This document shows, one piece after another, positions 39,314-51,800 of a stretch of 64,000 nt of DNA. Source of the stretch: Adiantum capillus-veneris. Its lineage: Eukaryota; Streptophyta; Polypodiopsida; Polypodiales; Pteridaceae. Made by a program: the position numbers and the translations under genes. Below the pieces are notes generated by a model. The model ran no database searches, was not told the DNA's origin, and saw nothing but the letters and a program-made list of their open reading frames with translations. How positions within the stretch are numbered: position 1 is the stretch's first letter; each line of letters opens with the position of its first letter. The stretch is taken from assembly GCA_014529385.2 (NCBI GenBank), contig CM043964.1, forward strand, positions 3,838,997 to 3,902,996, written 5' to 3'.

Positions 39314-39884
39314 CTGCCACCACAAGGAATCTCTTGCGTGTGCTGGCCATTGGTTTGTTGAAGGAGGACATTAAATCTTCAGAACTTGTTGACTGTGTTG
39401 TGTGGGCAGGCCTGACTATGGGAACCAAGATCAAACTTGTTTGATGGTGCTTAAAGAAATGAGCAAGGAAACGGGTCTATTGTAGCTCAACAAAAATGAA
39501 AATAGTTTGATGAAGCTTAAATTGAAGCATGATATGCAAATCGCCGAAATGGGGCTATCAAGTTATTGTTGCTGGGGATGGAGTGCATGTTGAAACAGAG
39601 CCGGGCTCCATGGCTACTGACGGTGATGGTGGGACACTGATGGCTGAGCTCCATTGGTTTTGTTGGCGATTGCAAAACAGTGGTGAGGGATGAAAATTGC
39701 TCCCCCAGAGGGCTGCCCCTTGCCATAGGGGAAGACTTGCAGGATAGGGTTACTTTTGCAGCTAGGGTTATAGTTACGGGGAGAGAGATGGGGCTGAGGC
39801 TAACCGCCCAGCTAGGTGCCACCCTGCACTTGGTGCGGTGTTGCTGTGGCGACAGAGGGAGAGGAAAGGGAGAAACCCTAGCAC

Positions 39885-41230
<1,346 letters not shown>

Positions 41231-42450
41231 ATAGGCATGTCCTTCTTCAATGACTATGGGAAACACCTCTACATGTGCATACCTTTTGCTATTGACATTT
41301 AGCCTATGAGTTGTAAGCTTCTAAGAAGGGCTACATGGAGAGTCATCAGCCGGATAGCCACTCCAGCTTTGTACATAAATAAAGCCCAAGCCTATGTTGT
41401 ACATAAACTATGCAAAGTATTATTAGCCCCTTTTCTGTGTATTGAGTCTACCTTTTCAAAAGTGTGTGTACTTCTCTCTCTAACTGTGTAAGCTATGTCT
41501 GCACACACACACACAAACCTCCTTGAGCACACACACGCACACCATCAGCCCCAAAAACTGGTATCAGAGCCAGTGAGCATCACAACAATCTTAGCAATCC
41601 TATTAGCATCACACAGAAGCCCAATTTGCTGATTTTCAAGTGCATTAATCATTGATCAGAAGGTGATAAAGAAGCCCAAATCAGCCCCTTAATCAAAGGA
41701 AATCGAGAGCATGGCTTGAAGCTGCTTCGATTCGAGCTCGAGGATGTTTTTCCCTCACTAAGGTGCTCTCTTCTGCAACTTTGGATCATGCAAAGCTGAA
41801 AATTTCAGTTTATCACCTCAGTCGACGGCTTCGGCTTCGCTTCAAAATCTCTTCCCGGCCTTGGAGATTTGTCGATCAGCCCCTTCGGATGCAGTCACAG
41901 CTCAAAAACGACCCCTCTTGCAATACCTGATTGTAAAATGGCTTCAAGATCAGCCCACCTCTCTTTGGACGGCAACTGCTCATCTCAGCAACTCTCAGGT
42001 ATCGTTTTCTGTGTACATAATGCCTTTTTTTGAATTATAGTAGCCTTTTGAGCCTTTGATTGGCTAATGGAGCTTCACACCAACATACTACACAACTCCA
42101 AAAATTTGCAAAGCTCCCATTGTAATATTTTTGTTGATTAAAACCCGCAAGTTTACACACACTCGAAGTGGCAGCCAAGCTCGACATCAACAACACCCTC
42201 GACTTCGTCACCAAGCTCGACATAGTCAATATTTTATGGTTGATTTGTATTAGATCAAGCTTCTAAGCTGTTTGAACTTCAAAGCTTGATTTTCCAAGGC
42301 ACATGCACACTTTCACACATGTAATTTAATCACCACTTGTGAAGGGGTTAATTTTAGTTGCGAGTTAATCAATTTGTGTTTTTTTGCTACAGGTGATGCT
42401 TTTTCGAGTTTATTGAAGCATGGATTCCACTCATATGTATGCTCTCTAAG
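41231..42450 (+). repeat. Relic LTR end with primer-binding site and leader
   Basis: TGGTATCAGAGCC at 41559-41571 is an initiator-Met-type primer site, so the sequence to its left (about 41300-41556) is likely the end of an LTR and 41572-42450 its leader. No gag or pol follows, and no partner LTR is in the window, so this is a solo or truncated remnant. Confidence 0.5.
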
Positions 42451-42566
42451 GTGGCGTTGTGGTATGTTAAATAAGTACCGAGGGAAGGAGAGAGAAGAAG
42501 GATTAGACGGAGAGAGAAAAACATACTTGTGAAATAGAGATAGGATCAGGGTGTGAGAGTACCGAC

Positions 42567-42569
<3 letters not shown>

Positions 42570-42650
<81 letters not shown>

Positions 42651-42900
42651 TGAGAGTGGGAGATGAGGGGGAGAGAGGAAAGATAGGTTCAAAATGAAAA
42701 AAGTCTGGCTAAAGTTTGGGCAAGAAGGTTCTCAAGCCGGTTCAAATTATTTCATTTAGTAACTTGGTATAGAATTGTTTATGTGTTGGTTTAATGTATA
42801 TATTTTATAAATATCCTACATTTTAATTGAGATGAAAGTGGAGTTAAGTAAAAGTGGAGTTTTGTTGTGAAGAAGGAGGTTGTGTGCACGTTTTCCACTC

Positions 42901-42989
<89 letters not shown>

Positions 42990-43216
42990 TGGGAGATGAG
43001 GGGGAGAGAGGAAAGATAGGTTCAAAATGAAAAAAGTCCGGCTCAAGTTTGGGCAAGAAGGTTCTCAAGCCGGTTCAAATTATTTCATTTAGTATCTTGG
43101 TATAGAATTGTTTATGTGTTGGTTTAATTTATATATTTTATAAATATCCCACATTTTAATTGAGATGAAAGTGGAGTTTTGTTGTGAAGAAGGAGGTTGT
43201 GTGCACGTTTTCTACT

Positions 43217-43286
<70 letters not shown>
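42570..43286 (+). repeat. Tandem duplication of a GA/GT-tailed unit
   Basis: A unit of about 335 bp occurs at about 42651-42987 and 42988-43286, each with GGTTCAAAATGAAAAAAGTC and AAGTGGAGTTTTGTTGTGAA and ending in GT then GA tracts. A further GA tract (42570-42647) precedes them. The part around CCACTCACATGTGTG and TTTTGTTGTGAAGAAGGAGG recurs in inverted orientation at 60499-60700. Confidence 0.8.
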
Positions 43287-43290
<4 letters not shown>

Positions 43291-43726
43291 CTTGTTCATA
43301 TGCGTGTGAAAAGGTTCCAAAGCCGGGTCCACAAATAATGTTTTCCGAGCCCTTAGAGAGGCAGTTTGTGGTGGTTACTCATTGCACTATTATATGCCTA
43401 TAGTATTCATAGAAGAATAATAATCATAGTGTTTCCCGAGCCCTTAGAGAGGCAGTTAGTGTTGTCTACTCATTGCACTTTTAGATGCTTATAAATCTTA
43501 TAGGGGAATAATAATTGTAATGAAAAATCATGCATATTTTATTGCACACCCCACTTTAAAAGTTAGTGGTGGAGTAGTAGACGATTATAATATTCATATT
43601 GACAAATCATGCATATATTATTGCACGCTCCAATTTAGTAGTTAGCATATGCTGCATGGGACCCCTCATGTCACTAACACATGCCACTCTTCCATCACTA
43701 TCAATGCTTTTTGAGAGCATGGTGCT
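43287..43726. repeat. Degenerate tandem repeats upstream of the small ORF
   Basis: CCGAGCCCTTAGAGAGGCAG occurs twice (near 43345 and 43436), and each is followed by related AT-rich sequence with GAATAATAAT. AATCATGCATAT-TATTGCAC also occurs twice (43527 and 43604). No coding capacity. Confidence 0.6.
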
Positions 43727-43732
43727 TTAGCC

Positions 43733-43740
43733 TATATAAA
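43733..43740 (+). promoter_or_regulatory. TATA box candidate
   Basis: TATATAAA lies 87 bp upstream of the ATG at 43827, a normal plant distance allowing for a 50-60 base leader. It is the best core-promoter candidate outside the LTRs. Confidence 0.45.
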
Positions 43741-43826
43741 TGTTACAAAGCAAGCACCATATGCTACACAAGTGAATCGGAGGTGCTAATCAAGAGAGAT
43801 TTTTTCATTTTCCCTGTACTTATACA

Positions 43827-44087
43827 ATGCCTATAGGATATGCTAGTACTGGTAATGAGGTAGTTGCAAAAATCCATGAAGAGCTTCACAAACTCCCCCC
43901 CAACGCACCCCTTGAAGAAAAGAAGACGTTTACACAAAGAGAGCGTGACACAAACAAGGCGATCCGGATGTTCCACCACCTTAATCGCGCTCGCAACACC
44001 GGAGACCAGGAACTCAATGATGGCTTTGAGACAATGCAAGAAGCTCTAGGCAAGTGGGAGACATGGGGCTACATAGATAGCTCTTGA
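43827..44087 (+). CDS. Small ORF of unknown function
   Basis: 86 codons, MPIGYASTGNEVVAKIHEEL to ETWGYIDSS. The product is charged and probably helical (KIHEELHKL, RERDTNKAIRMFHHLNRAR), with no signal peptide, membrane segment or family I recognise. After the TGA at 44085 the same frame stays open for 31 more codons (AALQAEIDHLLVCKRTINLV) to a second TGA at 44181. The original protein may have been about 118 residues, cut by a CGA-to-TGA change. A TATA box lies upstream. It could be a young host gene, a fragment of a larger gene or element cargo. Confidence 0.4.
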   Translation: MPIGYASTGNEVVAKIHEELHKLPPNAPLEEKKTFTQRERDTNKAIRMFHHLNRARNTGDQELNDGFETMQEALGKWETWGYIDSS

Positions 44088-45040
44088 AGGGCCGCTTTAC
44101 AGGCGGAGATTGACCATTTGCTTGTTTGCAAACGCACAATCAACCTGGTCGACATCTCTGGCTCTAATGTGGTAGAAGATTGAGGCAAGATTTAAATAAT
44201 TATGCACTAAATAATATAGTTAAATAAATATGCACTAGCACATGATAAATTGTACTAGTGTGATGCAAGTTGTACTCTGTGTGTGTGTGTGCAGGTTTGA
44301 TTCCCTACGTAATCATGTAAACAACTTATTTTAATTATATGATGCTTATTTTAACTATATGATGGTGTTCCACTCTTCAGTGCCTTGGCGAGAATAATTC
44401 ATATGTCTCTGTCTGACTTATTATTATTGAAGTTATAGCTGTGATACTTTTAATCGGCCTGGTCTACTAACACATCTTCAAGATCTATCATAATTTAGGG
44501 TATTGTTGATATCTTGTAGCTAAATTGAACCGTCAAATGTAACTACAAGCTGTTTGAAAGCCAAAAATGTAAAGAAAATCTATGTGAGTTTTTTATATAA
44601 TGCAAGAAAAAGATGAGCATGCCTTTAGTATTTACCCTACTTTTAGTAGAATATACTTTCCTGTCCATGTAGGTGTTGTTGCAAACAAGGATGAATGCCT
44701 AATAAGCCAATTTGAAACTAGGAATCTAAAAAATATTGATGGTTGTACTTGTTTGGGCAAAGACCTCAAAGTAATGAAACACGCATAGACTCTTGCATAT
44801 AAAATAGTAATTAAGAACACTTTACTGAGTTGAAGAACTGCATACGTACATAAACACACACGTATAAATAACTATATATATTGTATAAACAAGTACTTAA
44901 AAACACTTTACCGAGTTGAAGATCTCCTTACGTACATAAATACACACATATAAATAAATAAATAAAAAGATATTATATATATAATATAAATATTATATAT
45001 AAAACTATATATATTCTTAGACCGACAGTGTAAAGAAATA
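44088..45040. repeat. AT-rich DNA with a short tandem repeat
   Basis: No gene is supported. AACACTTTAC-GAGTTGAAGA followed by TACGTACATAAA occurs twice (44817 and 44902), a period of about 85 bp, in very AT-rich sequence. Confidence 0.5.
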
Positions 45041-45480
45041 CTGACAAGCAAATGAAATTTTGACAGCATAACAACGTGAAAAATAAAAATAAAACCATTC
45101 ACTTGCTTGTGTGAAAGCTTGCCTAACTTTTGTTAAGCTTTCCTATTCTATACTTGCTTCCGTGAAGCTTGCCTAACTTTTGTGTATACATGAAACCATG
45201 ATTATGTTTCTAAACATGAACAAAAAGCATGATTATATTCACAAGCAATCAAATTTCGACAGCATAACGGCGCGAAAATACAAACAAATTTTTTTTCCAT
45301 TCCATACTTGCTTCCGTGAAGCTTGACTAACTTTTCTGTATACGTGAAATCATGATTATGTTTTCAAACATGAACAAAAAGCATGATGATATTGATAAGC
45401 AATCAAAATTTCGGTAGCATAACGGTATGAAAATTCAAACTAAAAAAATTCCCATTCCATACTTGCTTCCGTGCAGCAGG
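45041..45480. repeat. Three tandem copies of a repeat flanking the methyltransferase-like gene
   Basis: Copies around 45056, 45251 and 45407 share ATTTCGACAGCATAACGGCG (best at 45251-45272), followed by A-rich sequence and CCATTCCATACTTGCTTCCG. The same word, with the same downstream pattern, lies on the other side of the gene at 59054-59075 and 59621-59642, in the same orientation. Confidence 0.75.
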
Positions 45481-45738
45481 GAATGCTCACGGGAAGAAGA
45501 AATTACATAAGCAAAAAAGCATATGTTGGTATATTACTTTGGTAAATCCAAAGCTCTCAACAAACTTCTATCTAGTATAATAAATATGAAATCATGGCTG
45601 AATTGATAAGGACGATCAACACCAACAACATGTCTTCAGTAATACCAAAAAAGTGGCACCCAAACACCATGGTCACACGTCGTTCCATAAAAATCACAAA
45701 CTAGAAAAAATGATAGATAATACCAATGTTGATGTCAA

Positions 45739-46428
45739 TCAAGGGCAATGTGATCCGGGCTCATATTGTTGCCAATCAGTCTCCTCATCACTATCTGCAT
45801 CAACTGTTGAAATAGCACGTACACATGGAGCCTTGAAGCGTGAAAGATGTTGATGGAAGACCTCTGGATCACTATCTATGCAGAGACAGTGTCTAGACAA
45901 CTCAACGCAAACATTGCCCAAGCCACCACATCTAGAAAACATATCAACAATGTAGGTGTGCTCCGCAATAAATGTCCGCACAAGCCAGCTAAAAAAAGCA
46001 AAAAATATGCGTATTTTTACTTTATGTAACATAGTCCAATAACGCATAGTAGAAATCATATATTCTTACCGAAAGAAGTCAAGGCTACGCTCGGCGGCAC
46101 CTCTAAGAGCGTGTCCTCCAATGTACTCTCCGTCGACGCGCTCCACCAGTATTCCGGACCTGGCATCGAAAGAGTTGTTGTCCACGCTCTCTCCATCTCG
46201 TCGATCGTAGATAGGACGTTGACCCTTACGATAAAACAATCCTAGCAATAGTGTTTCCACCTACAAATTACAACTAGAATGTGATCTAATTGAAGAAAAC
46301 TACAAGCATGCTTTTCAATCAACAAATAAATTTACTTACTCTCTCAATCTCAATGGTCTTTCGCACATAACCATCGGGGATCAAAATAAGGATGGTGTGC
46401 ATCATTTTGAATCCCATCTCGATGGCAT
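45739..46428 (-). CDS. ParB/methyltransferase-like gene, 3' part (exons 12b-14)
   Basis: Continuation of the gene at 55662-58992, cut off from it by element C. Exon 12b is 46424-46340 (46425-46428 being the target duplication), exon 13 is 46260-46070 and exon 14 is 45988-45739 with the TGA at 45741-45739. Introns are GT-AG and keep phase. Exon 13 carries AAERSLDFF (predicted residues 853-861), like motif X of class-beta DNA amino-methyltransferases. Exon 14 carries IVDMFSRCGGLG (875-886), like motif I (DPFxGxGT), and CIDSDPEVF, the acidic end of the next strand that holds the S-adenosylmethionine ribose. The tail is acidic (DADSDEETDW). No intact start is available to this part alone. Confidence 0.75.
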
Positions 46429-47975
46429 TGATGGGGGCTTTTCACAAGCCAAGCTCCCATACCCCTCTTCTCTCGTCCCTACCCCATGAAAACCCCCTCT
46501 TATGGAGGGAGTGATAAAAGGCATTGGAAAAAGTAAGAAAAAATAAAGTATCATTATGTAAATATATAAGAAAGGTAAAATAGGCCACCTCATGCCTGCG
46601 GGGTAGCCCATCCCCACCTTGCCTCCTTTTTCTTCACTGTTGCCCCGCCGGGTGTCCCTTTTCCTCTCCTCCACTCAAAAGGTCAACCCCCTCTCTCTTC
46701 CCATTGTCCTTTCTCCTTTGTCTCTCCCCTCAAGCTACCCCACCTCTCACCAATAATGCATTATAACTCACCAATAATGCACCCTAACTCACATGCAACT
46801 TACCCTATCTTCCAAAATAGTATACCCCACCCCCTCTTTCTCTCTCCTATCATATCCCATGACCCAAATACCCCCATCTCTCTCTAAAGGGCGCCATGTC
46901 TCTTGTCTTGTAGCTAAATAACCTCCCCCACACTCACACACACTCAGTTTCACTGAAAAAGGTGCCCACAGACCCATCCCCACCCGGTGGTTACCTGATT
47001 TTTCTTGTGTTCACACACATCTGCACACAGATTCACCTCTGAACACACTCCCCTCTCTCCCCTCTTGTAATTACTTTATTCTCCATGTCACCTCTCACTT
47101 TTTTTCATCAACCCATCTCTCTCTCTTAGTGTCTCTCTCATGAGACTGCTGCTCTGGCACATGTACACACAGCCAGACAAGTGGGGCCCACAGTCACATG
47201 GCCTATGTAGATAATGATTTCTTCATTTATTCTAGAATTTCTCCCCCCCTCCTCCCCTATATAAAGAGGGGTCACCATCACACTAAGGACACACACAACA
47301 TCACCAAAGAACACACTATGCACTGTGTGTGCCTAGTGCACACACACACACCCACACCATCACCATCACCGCAATCACCATGCTTGTCTTGAGCATGACC
47401 TCTACACCCTTGTCTATGGAAGATGAAGGGCGACTAAATGAAGGATGATGGCCATAATCCTCGTGCGAGTCTTCGCCATCAACTCCCACCTATCCGCCAT
47501 GTGCTCTACCACTCTCTCCCTTCTCATTCCCCTACCCTATGCTCCCCATTTCATCGCCTAATTCTCTAAATAAATCTTGAGGTTTTGTGAGTATGTTTTC
47601 TTGCAATGTTTTGACCATGTGAGGTGTGCGGAATCGCCACCTAGTCTTGTGTTTTGGAGTGAGCTTGTGTATATGTGAAGGGTGTGCGGATTCGCCATCC
47701 TTTTGTGATGCCTAGGTACTAAGCTGCTATACCCCCTCCCTCACACACTCTCTCTCTCTCTCACTTGATCTCATTCCCTTTCCTTTTCATCATTACTCCC
47801 AAGCATCCATCTCTCTTGGATGAAAACTTTGTTATGGTGGTGTGTTGTTTGCGTCCTAGCCGCTGAAGCTAGCTGGTGCCCCCTGTTTGCTTTACCATGA
47901 CAGGCTCGAGGCGCGCCATTCGATCCCCGGTGTTTTAGATGCCGTCGGGGTTCGGGGTTTGCTTTGCTCCCGTCA
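46429..47975 (+). repeat. 5' LTR of element C
   Basis: 1547 bp, TGATGGGGGC...CTCCCGTCA. It is about 98.5-99 % identical by eye to 54109-55661. Confidence 0.93.
47258..47266 (+). promoter_or_regulatory. TATA box in 5' LTR of element C
   Basis: TATATAAAG follows a C-rich stretch, and the CACACTAAGGACAC about 35 bp downstream is a plausible RNA start. The box is identical in the 3' LTR. It is expected to drive the element's genomic RNA. Confidence 0.7.
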
Positions 47976-47977
47976 TT

Positions 47978-47989
47978 TGGTGCCCCCAC
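47978..47989 (+). other. Primer-binding site of element C
   Basis: TGGTGCCCCCAC follows the LTR after two T residues and is shared with element D and, with one change, element A. Confidence 0.65.
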
Positions 47990-48048
47990 GGAGGATCTTT
48001 TCATGAAACCCTTCAGTTTACAAGACTGAAACCCCTAAACTATTGTGA

Positions 48049-48312
48049 ATGGATGAATGGCTAGCAGGATTTGCTAATTGGACGACAGAAGAAGAAGAGC
48101 TCCAAGCACAACTAGACGAACTCCGCATCTCCATTGAAGCTCGAGTGCCAGGCGTAACGGTAATCGATTTGAAGTGGGAGAGTCAACCAACGCGCCAAAC
48201 CCAGTGGATATACATAGGCCAAGTGCCAAGAAGAAGAAGGAGAAGGTCGACACCATGTCGGCAACCTACAACCAACCCACAACAACGAAATGGAAGGAGC
48301 TCTACACAATAG
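48049..48312 (+). CDS. Element C leader ORF
   Basis: 87 codons, MDEWLAGFANWTTEEEELQA. It is related to the element A leader ORF at 8280-8525 in start, length and position before gag. The C-terminal end is Arg-rich (VPRRRRRRSTP) and lacks the zinc knuckle found in element A. Two further small frames (48290-48514 and 48532-48750) lie between it and gag. Extra ORFs before gag are known in Tat/Ogre elements; their role is not established. Confidence 0.5.
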   Translation: MDEWLAGFANWTTEEEELQAQLDELRISIEARVPGVTVIDLKWESQPTRQTQWIYIGQVPRRRRRRSTPCRQPTTNPQQRNGRSSTQ

Positions 48313-48833
48313 AGAATCAACACTATTCTACTTTGAGAATCGGGTAACTCAAGTCACCGAGGTAATTATCACAGTCAGTTTTCAAGTCGCACCTGATGCT
48401 GCAGCACAGATAACGGAAGCATTGGCTCACACTCTCACTAGAGAAACTAGGGATCTACTGAGTTTGTTTCAGGAAAGAACACCACCCTCTCCCACAAGCT
48501 TGGACAGTGACTAAGCACCTCTAAGCTTCACATGAATCAGTACAACCTACCTCAAGACAGATCACACATACCAACACGTATACGCTCAATCAAGGTAATA
48601 CTGGATTTGAAGGCTCACTACCAGCACGTCATTGACACCATGCCGAGTGGGGAGCGGTTTTTGGAGGTTCTGGCATCAGATCAACCATTTGTCTTACCTT
48701 TGTTACAAGGCAATGTACCGTTTGAAGTTTTAATCTATGTCCTAGTATAAGAGGGTATACACGCCTCCTTGTAAAGAAGAAATTTTTTTTTGCAAGTTAA
48801 GCAGTGTGTCTTTCTAGCTCTCTCTCAGTAATC

Positions 48834-51800
48834 ATGGCAAGTGTAGCATTTCCAACATTTAAAGGAAAGAAGGGGGAGGATTTGGTAACAGACTTCCTAG
48901 ATGACTTTGAAGTAGCATGTGTAGTGAGCAACAAAGATACGGCTGAATCCCGGGTTAGAATCTTTAAGCATCTCATGAAGCTAGAAGCTAGATCATGGTA
49001 TAATGCACTTCCACAAGCAACCAAGGATGACTAGGAACCCTTAAAAACCGCTTTTAAGAGGCGCTTTGGGGGAGGTACCACTTCAGAAAAGTTGTGGGAC
49101 AAGTTGAGAGACTTGAAGCAGGAGGGTCTTTTAGAATATGCCACCTATGAGTCCAAATTTGTGGATTTGTGGGAACGGTGGGTTGAGTCACTGGCTAGGG
49201 GGGAAGCTGCACCCGATTTCCTAAAAAAAGATCAGTTCACGCATGACTTATGGCCGCTTCTCAAGGAGAAGGTGAAAGGTAGATTCCCGGCTACGTACGA
49301 GTTAGCCGTTGAGATTGCTCGCCTTAAAGACAAGAAGCTGCGAATGAAAGCCAAAGAAACCGAGCCAACAGAATCAGGAACACCAGCAACTACGACAACC
49401 ACCATTCCACCACCACCACCGGCTCTTGGGGTAAGAGATGACCAACAAGATATGTTGGCCCATATTACTGACCAACTGCAGAATTTGTCTGTCCACTTAA
49501 TACAACAAGGGAGGAGTCAAGAAAGAGATCAAGACCCTGGAAGAGCACGACGACAAAACAGGGAGTATCATTGCTACAACTGCGGAGAAGACGGTCACGG
49601 TATGTACTACTGTCCCAAACCACGACAAAACTATAATAGAGGAGGTAGGAGGAACCAATTGTCACCCCCTAGAGAAAGAACACCCCCACCCCGAGCACCA
49701 CCCCCACCAACACAAATTCTATGTCCACCCCAGACACCACTACAAGCATCCATCCCACCTCTTCCACCAGCCCCACCACCTGATCGCCCTGTAAACATCA
49801 TAAGGCTAGAAGAGAAAGGAAAAGCCATAGTAGTGGATCCACCCAGAGCAAAGGAGAGGGACAAGGGTAAGGAGAAGGTAACCTTTTTAGAACCACTTGA
49901 AGCCATGACTGTGAAAAGAGCTAGGAGGGAGAAAGCTACACAATCAGATGATGAGAGAAGCATGAGAGGAGAAACTAGCAAGAGACTATCCAGGCCACGA
50001 CAGAAATTGGGCATCACCGACTTCCAGCTAGGGGAAAGTTCTAAGACCTATGATTTAACATTGGATGTGGCAGAGCAAGGACCGAAGATTACATGGCCAC
50101 AACTGCTACATCTTGCACCAAAAGTAAGGCGAAAATGGTCTAAAATGGTAAGTACAAGACGCTCCAAAACAAAGGTAGCCGGAGCAATTTCGGGATGCAA
50201 CATGGATGACATCCTTCCAATTGTCGACATAAACATAAAAGGAAAGAGGGTTGGAAACACCTACATTGATGGAGGTGCACAAATCTGTGTAATGAGCGAA
50301 GCTATGATGCTTCGATTAGGGCTCGAGGTTGACAGGCCTTCTCCATGCAAGGCAAAGATGGAAAACAACGCAAAAGTTAAGTGTGTGGGTGTGGTAAGTG
50401 CCGTGAAAATCAAAGCTTTCAACACTGAGGTAGAGGTAGATGTTTTTGTGATGCCTACTAAGGGGGAGGGCTATCCACTAATTTTGGGAAGGCCATGGTT
50501 GATGGCCATGAAGGCAAAACAGGACTGGGGTACTGGCCTTCTACGCATGACCGGTAAGAAAGGGGAGACAATCTACTACGACATGAGGATTGGCAAGCAG
50601 AAGCAAATGAATCTGGAAACATCGGCAGATGAAACCACTAGCGAATCTTCCAGTTCTGAGGAGGAGACCACATCCACCGACGAAAGTGACAGTTCCATTG
50701 ATGTGATGGGTATCATTATGAAGGATCCACAAAGGGTAAGCACAACTGGTGATCCATCACCAAAAGGGCAACCCAATGAAGAGGAGAGCAAATCACCTGG
50801 CCTAGGAGGAAGTAGGTTGAAGGGTATGTTGTCTACGGAATTAACACTTGAGGAGAAAGATAGTTTTTTGCAAACGTTGATGGGATTTCCTAACCTGTTC
50901 ATTGACAACTATGAAAGAATTACAGGCATTACAGTGGTGGAACATCATATTAAGCTGAAGGAAGGGGTAAAACTAGTTGTGCAAAAGCTACGACGATTGG
51001 GGGTCATACAAGAAAAGGCACTCTTGGCTGAGGTAAGGAAACTGCTGGAGGCGGGATTCATCTATCCTGTAGAAAACTCAGAATGGGTGTCACCCGTAGT
51101 GGTGACGCCTAAAAAGAATGGTAAGTGGAGGGTCTGTGTTGACTACAAACCACTAAATGCAGCTACAAAGAGAGACCACTTTCCTCTCCCTTTCTTGGAT
51201 GAAATTCTGAATGAAGTAGCGGGTTTTGAATGCTATACCGTCTGTGATGGTTATTCTGGATACTTTCAAATACGCATAGCCTTGGAAGATCAACTAAAAA
51301 CCACTTTTATCATGCCATGGGGTTGCTTTGCATACAGGGTTATGCCATTTGGTCTCACAAATGCACCTGCCACATTCCAAAGATATGTCACATATGTTTT
51401 TCAACCGTTCTTTGGAACATCCATAAGAGTGTTCATTGATGATTTTTGTATATATAGCTCCCTTATTTCACATTTAGAAAAGGTAACTGAAGGTTTGGTC
51501 AGGTTGCAGAGCCCAGGTGGGCAATTAAATGTGGATAAATGCCACATTGGGGAGAGTAAAGTCATTCTACTAGGCCATGAAATTTCAGCAAAAGGTATCA
51601 ACGCCGACCCAAGTAAGGTGTCCGCACTCATAGCCCTACCTTCACCAACGACCGCACGTCAACTGGTCTCTTTTCTACAGAAGGTGAGGTACTTAAGTAG
51701 ATTCATACATCTACTATCACAACTTGTTCTACCACTGCAACAACTCACTCAAAGATCAACTTTCACTTGGGACGAGGAAAGCGAACATCACTACAACAAG

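Noticed and set aside
41559-41571. tRNA-Met gene fragment
   Set aside because: The match is only the 13-base primer-binding site used by LTR elements; no cloverleaf surrounds it.
45041-45480. CRISPR-like array of three repeats
   Set aside because: The repeat units are long, degenerate and contiguous rather than short repeats with unique spacers, and the genome is a plant's.
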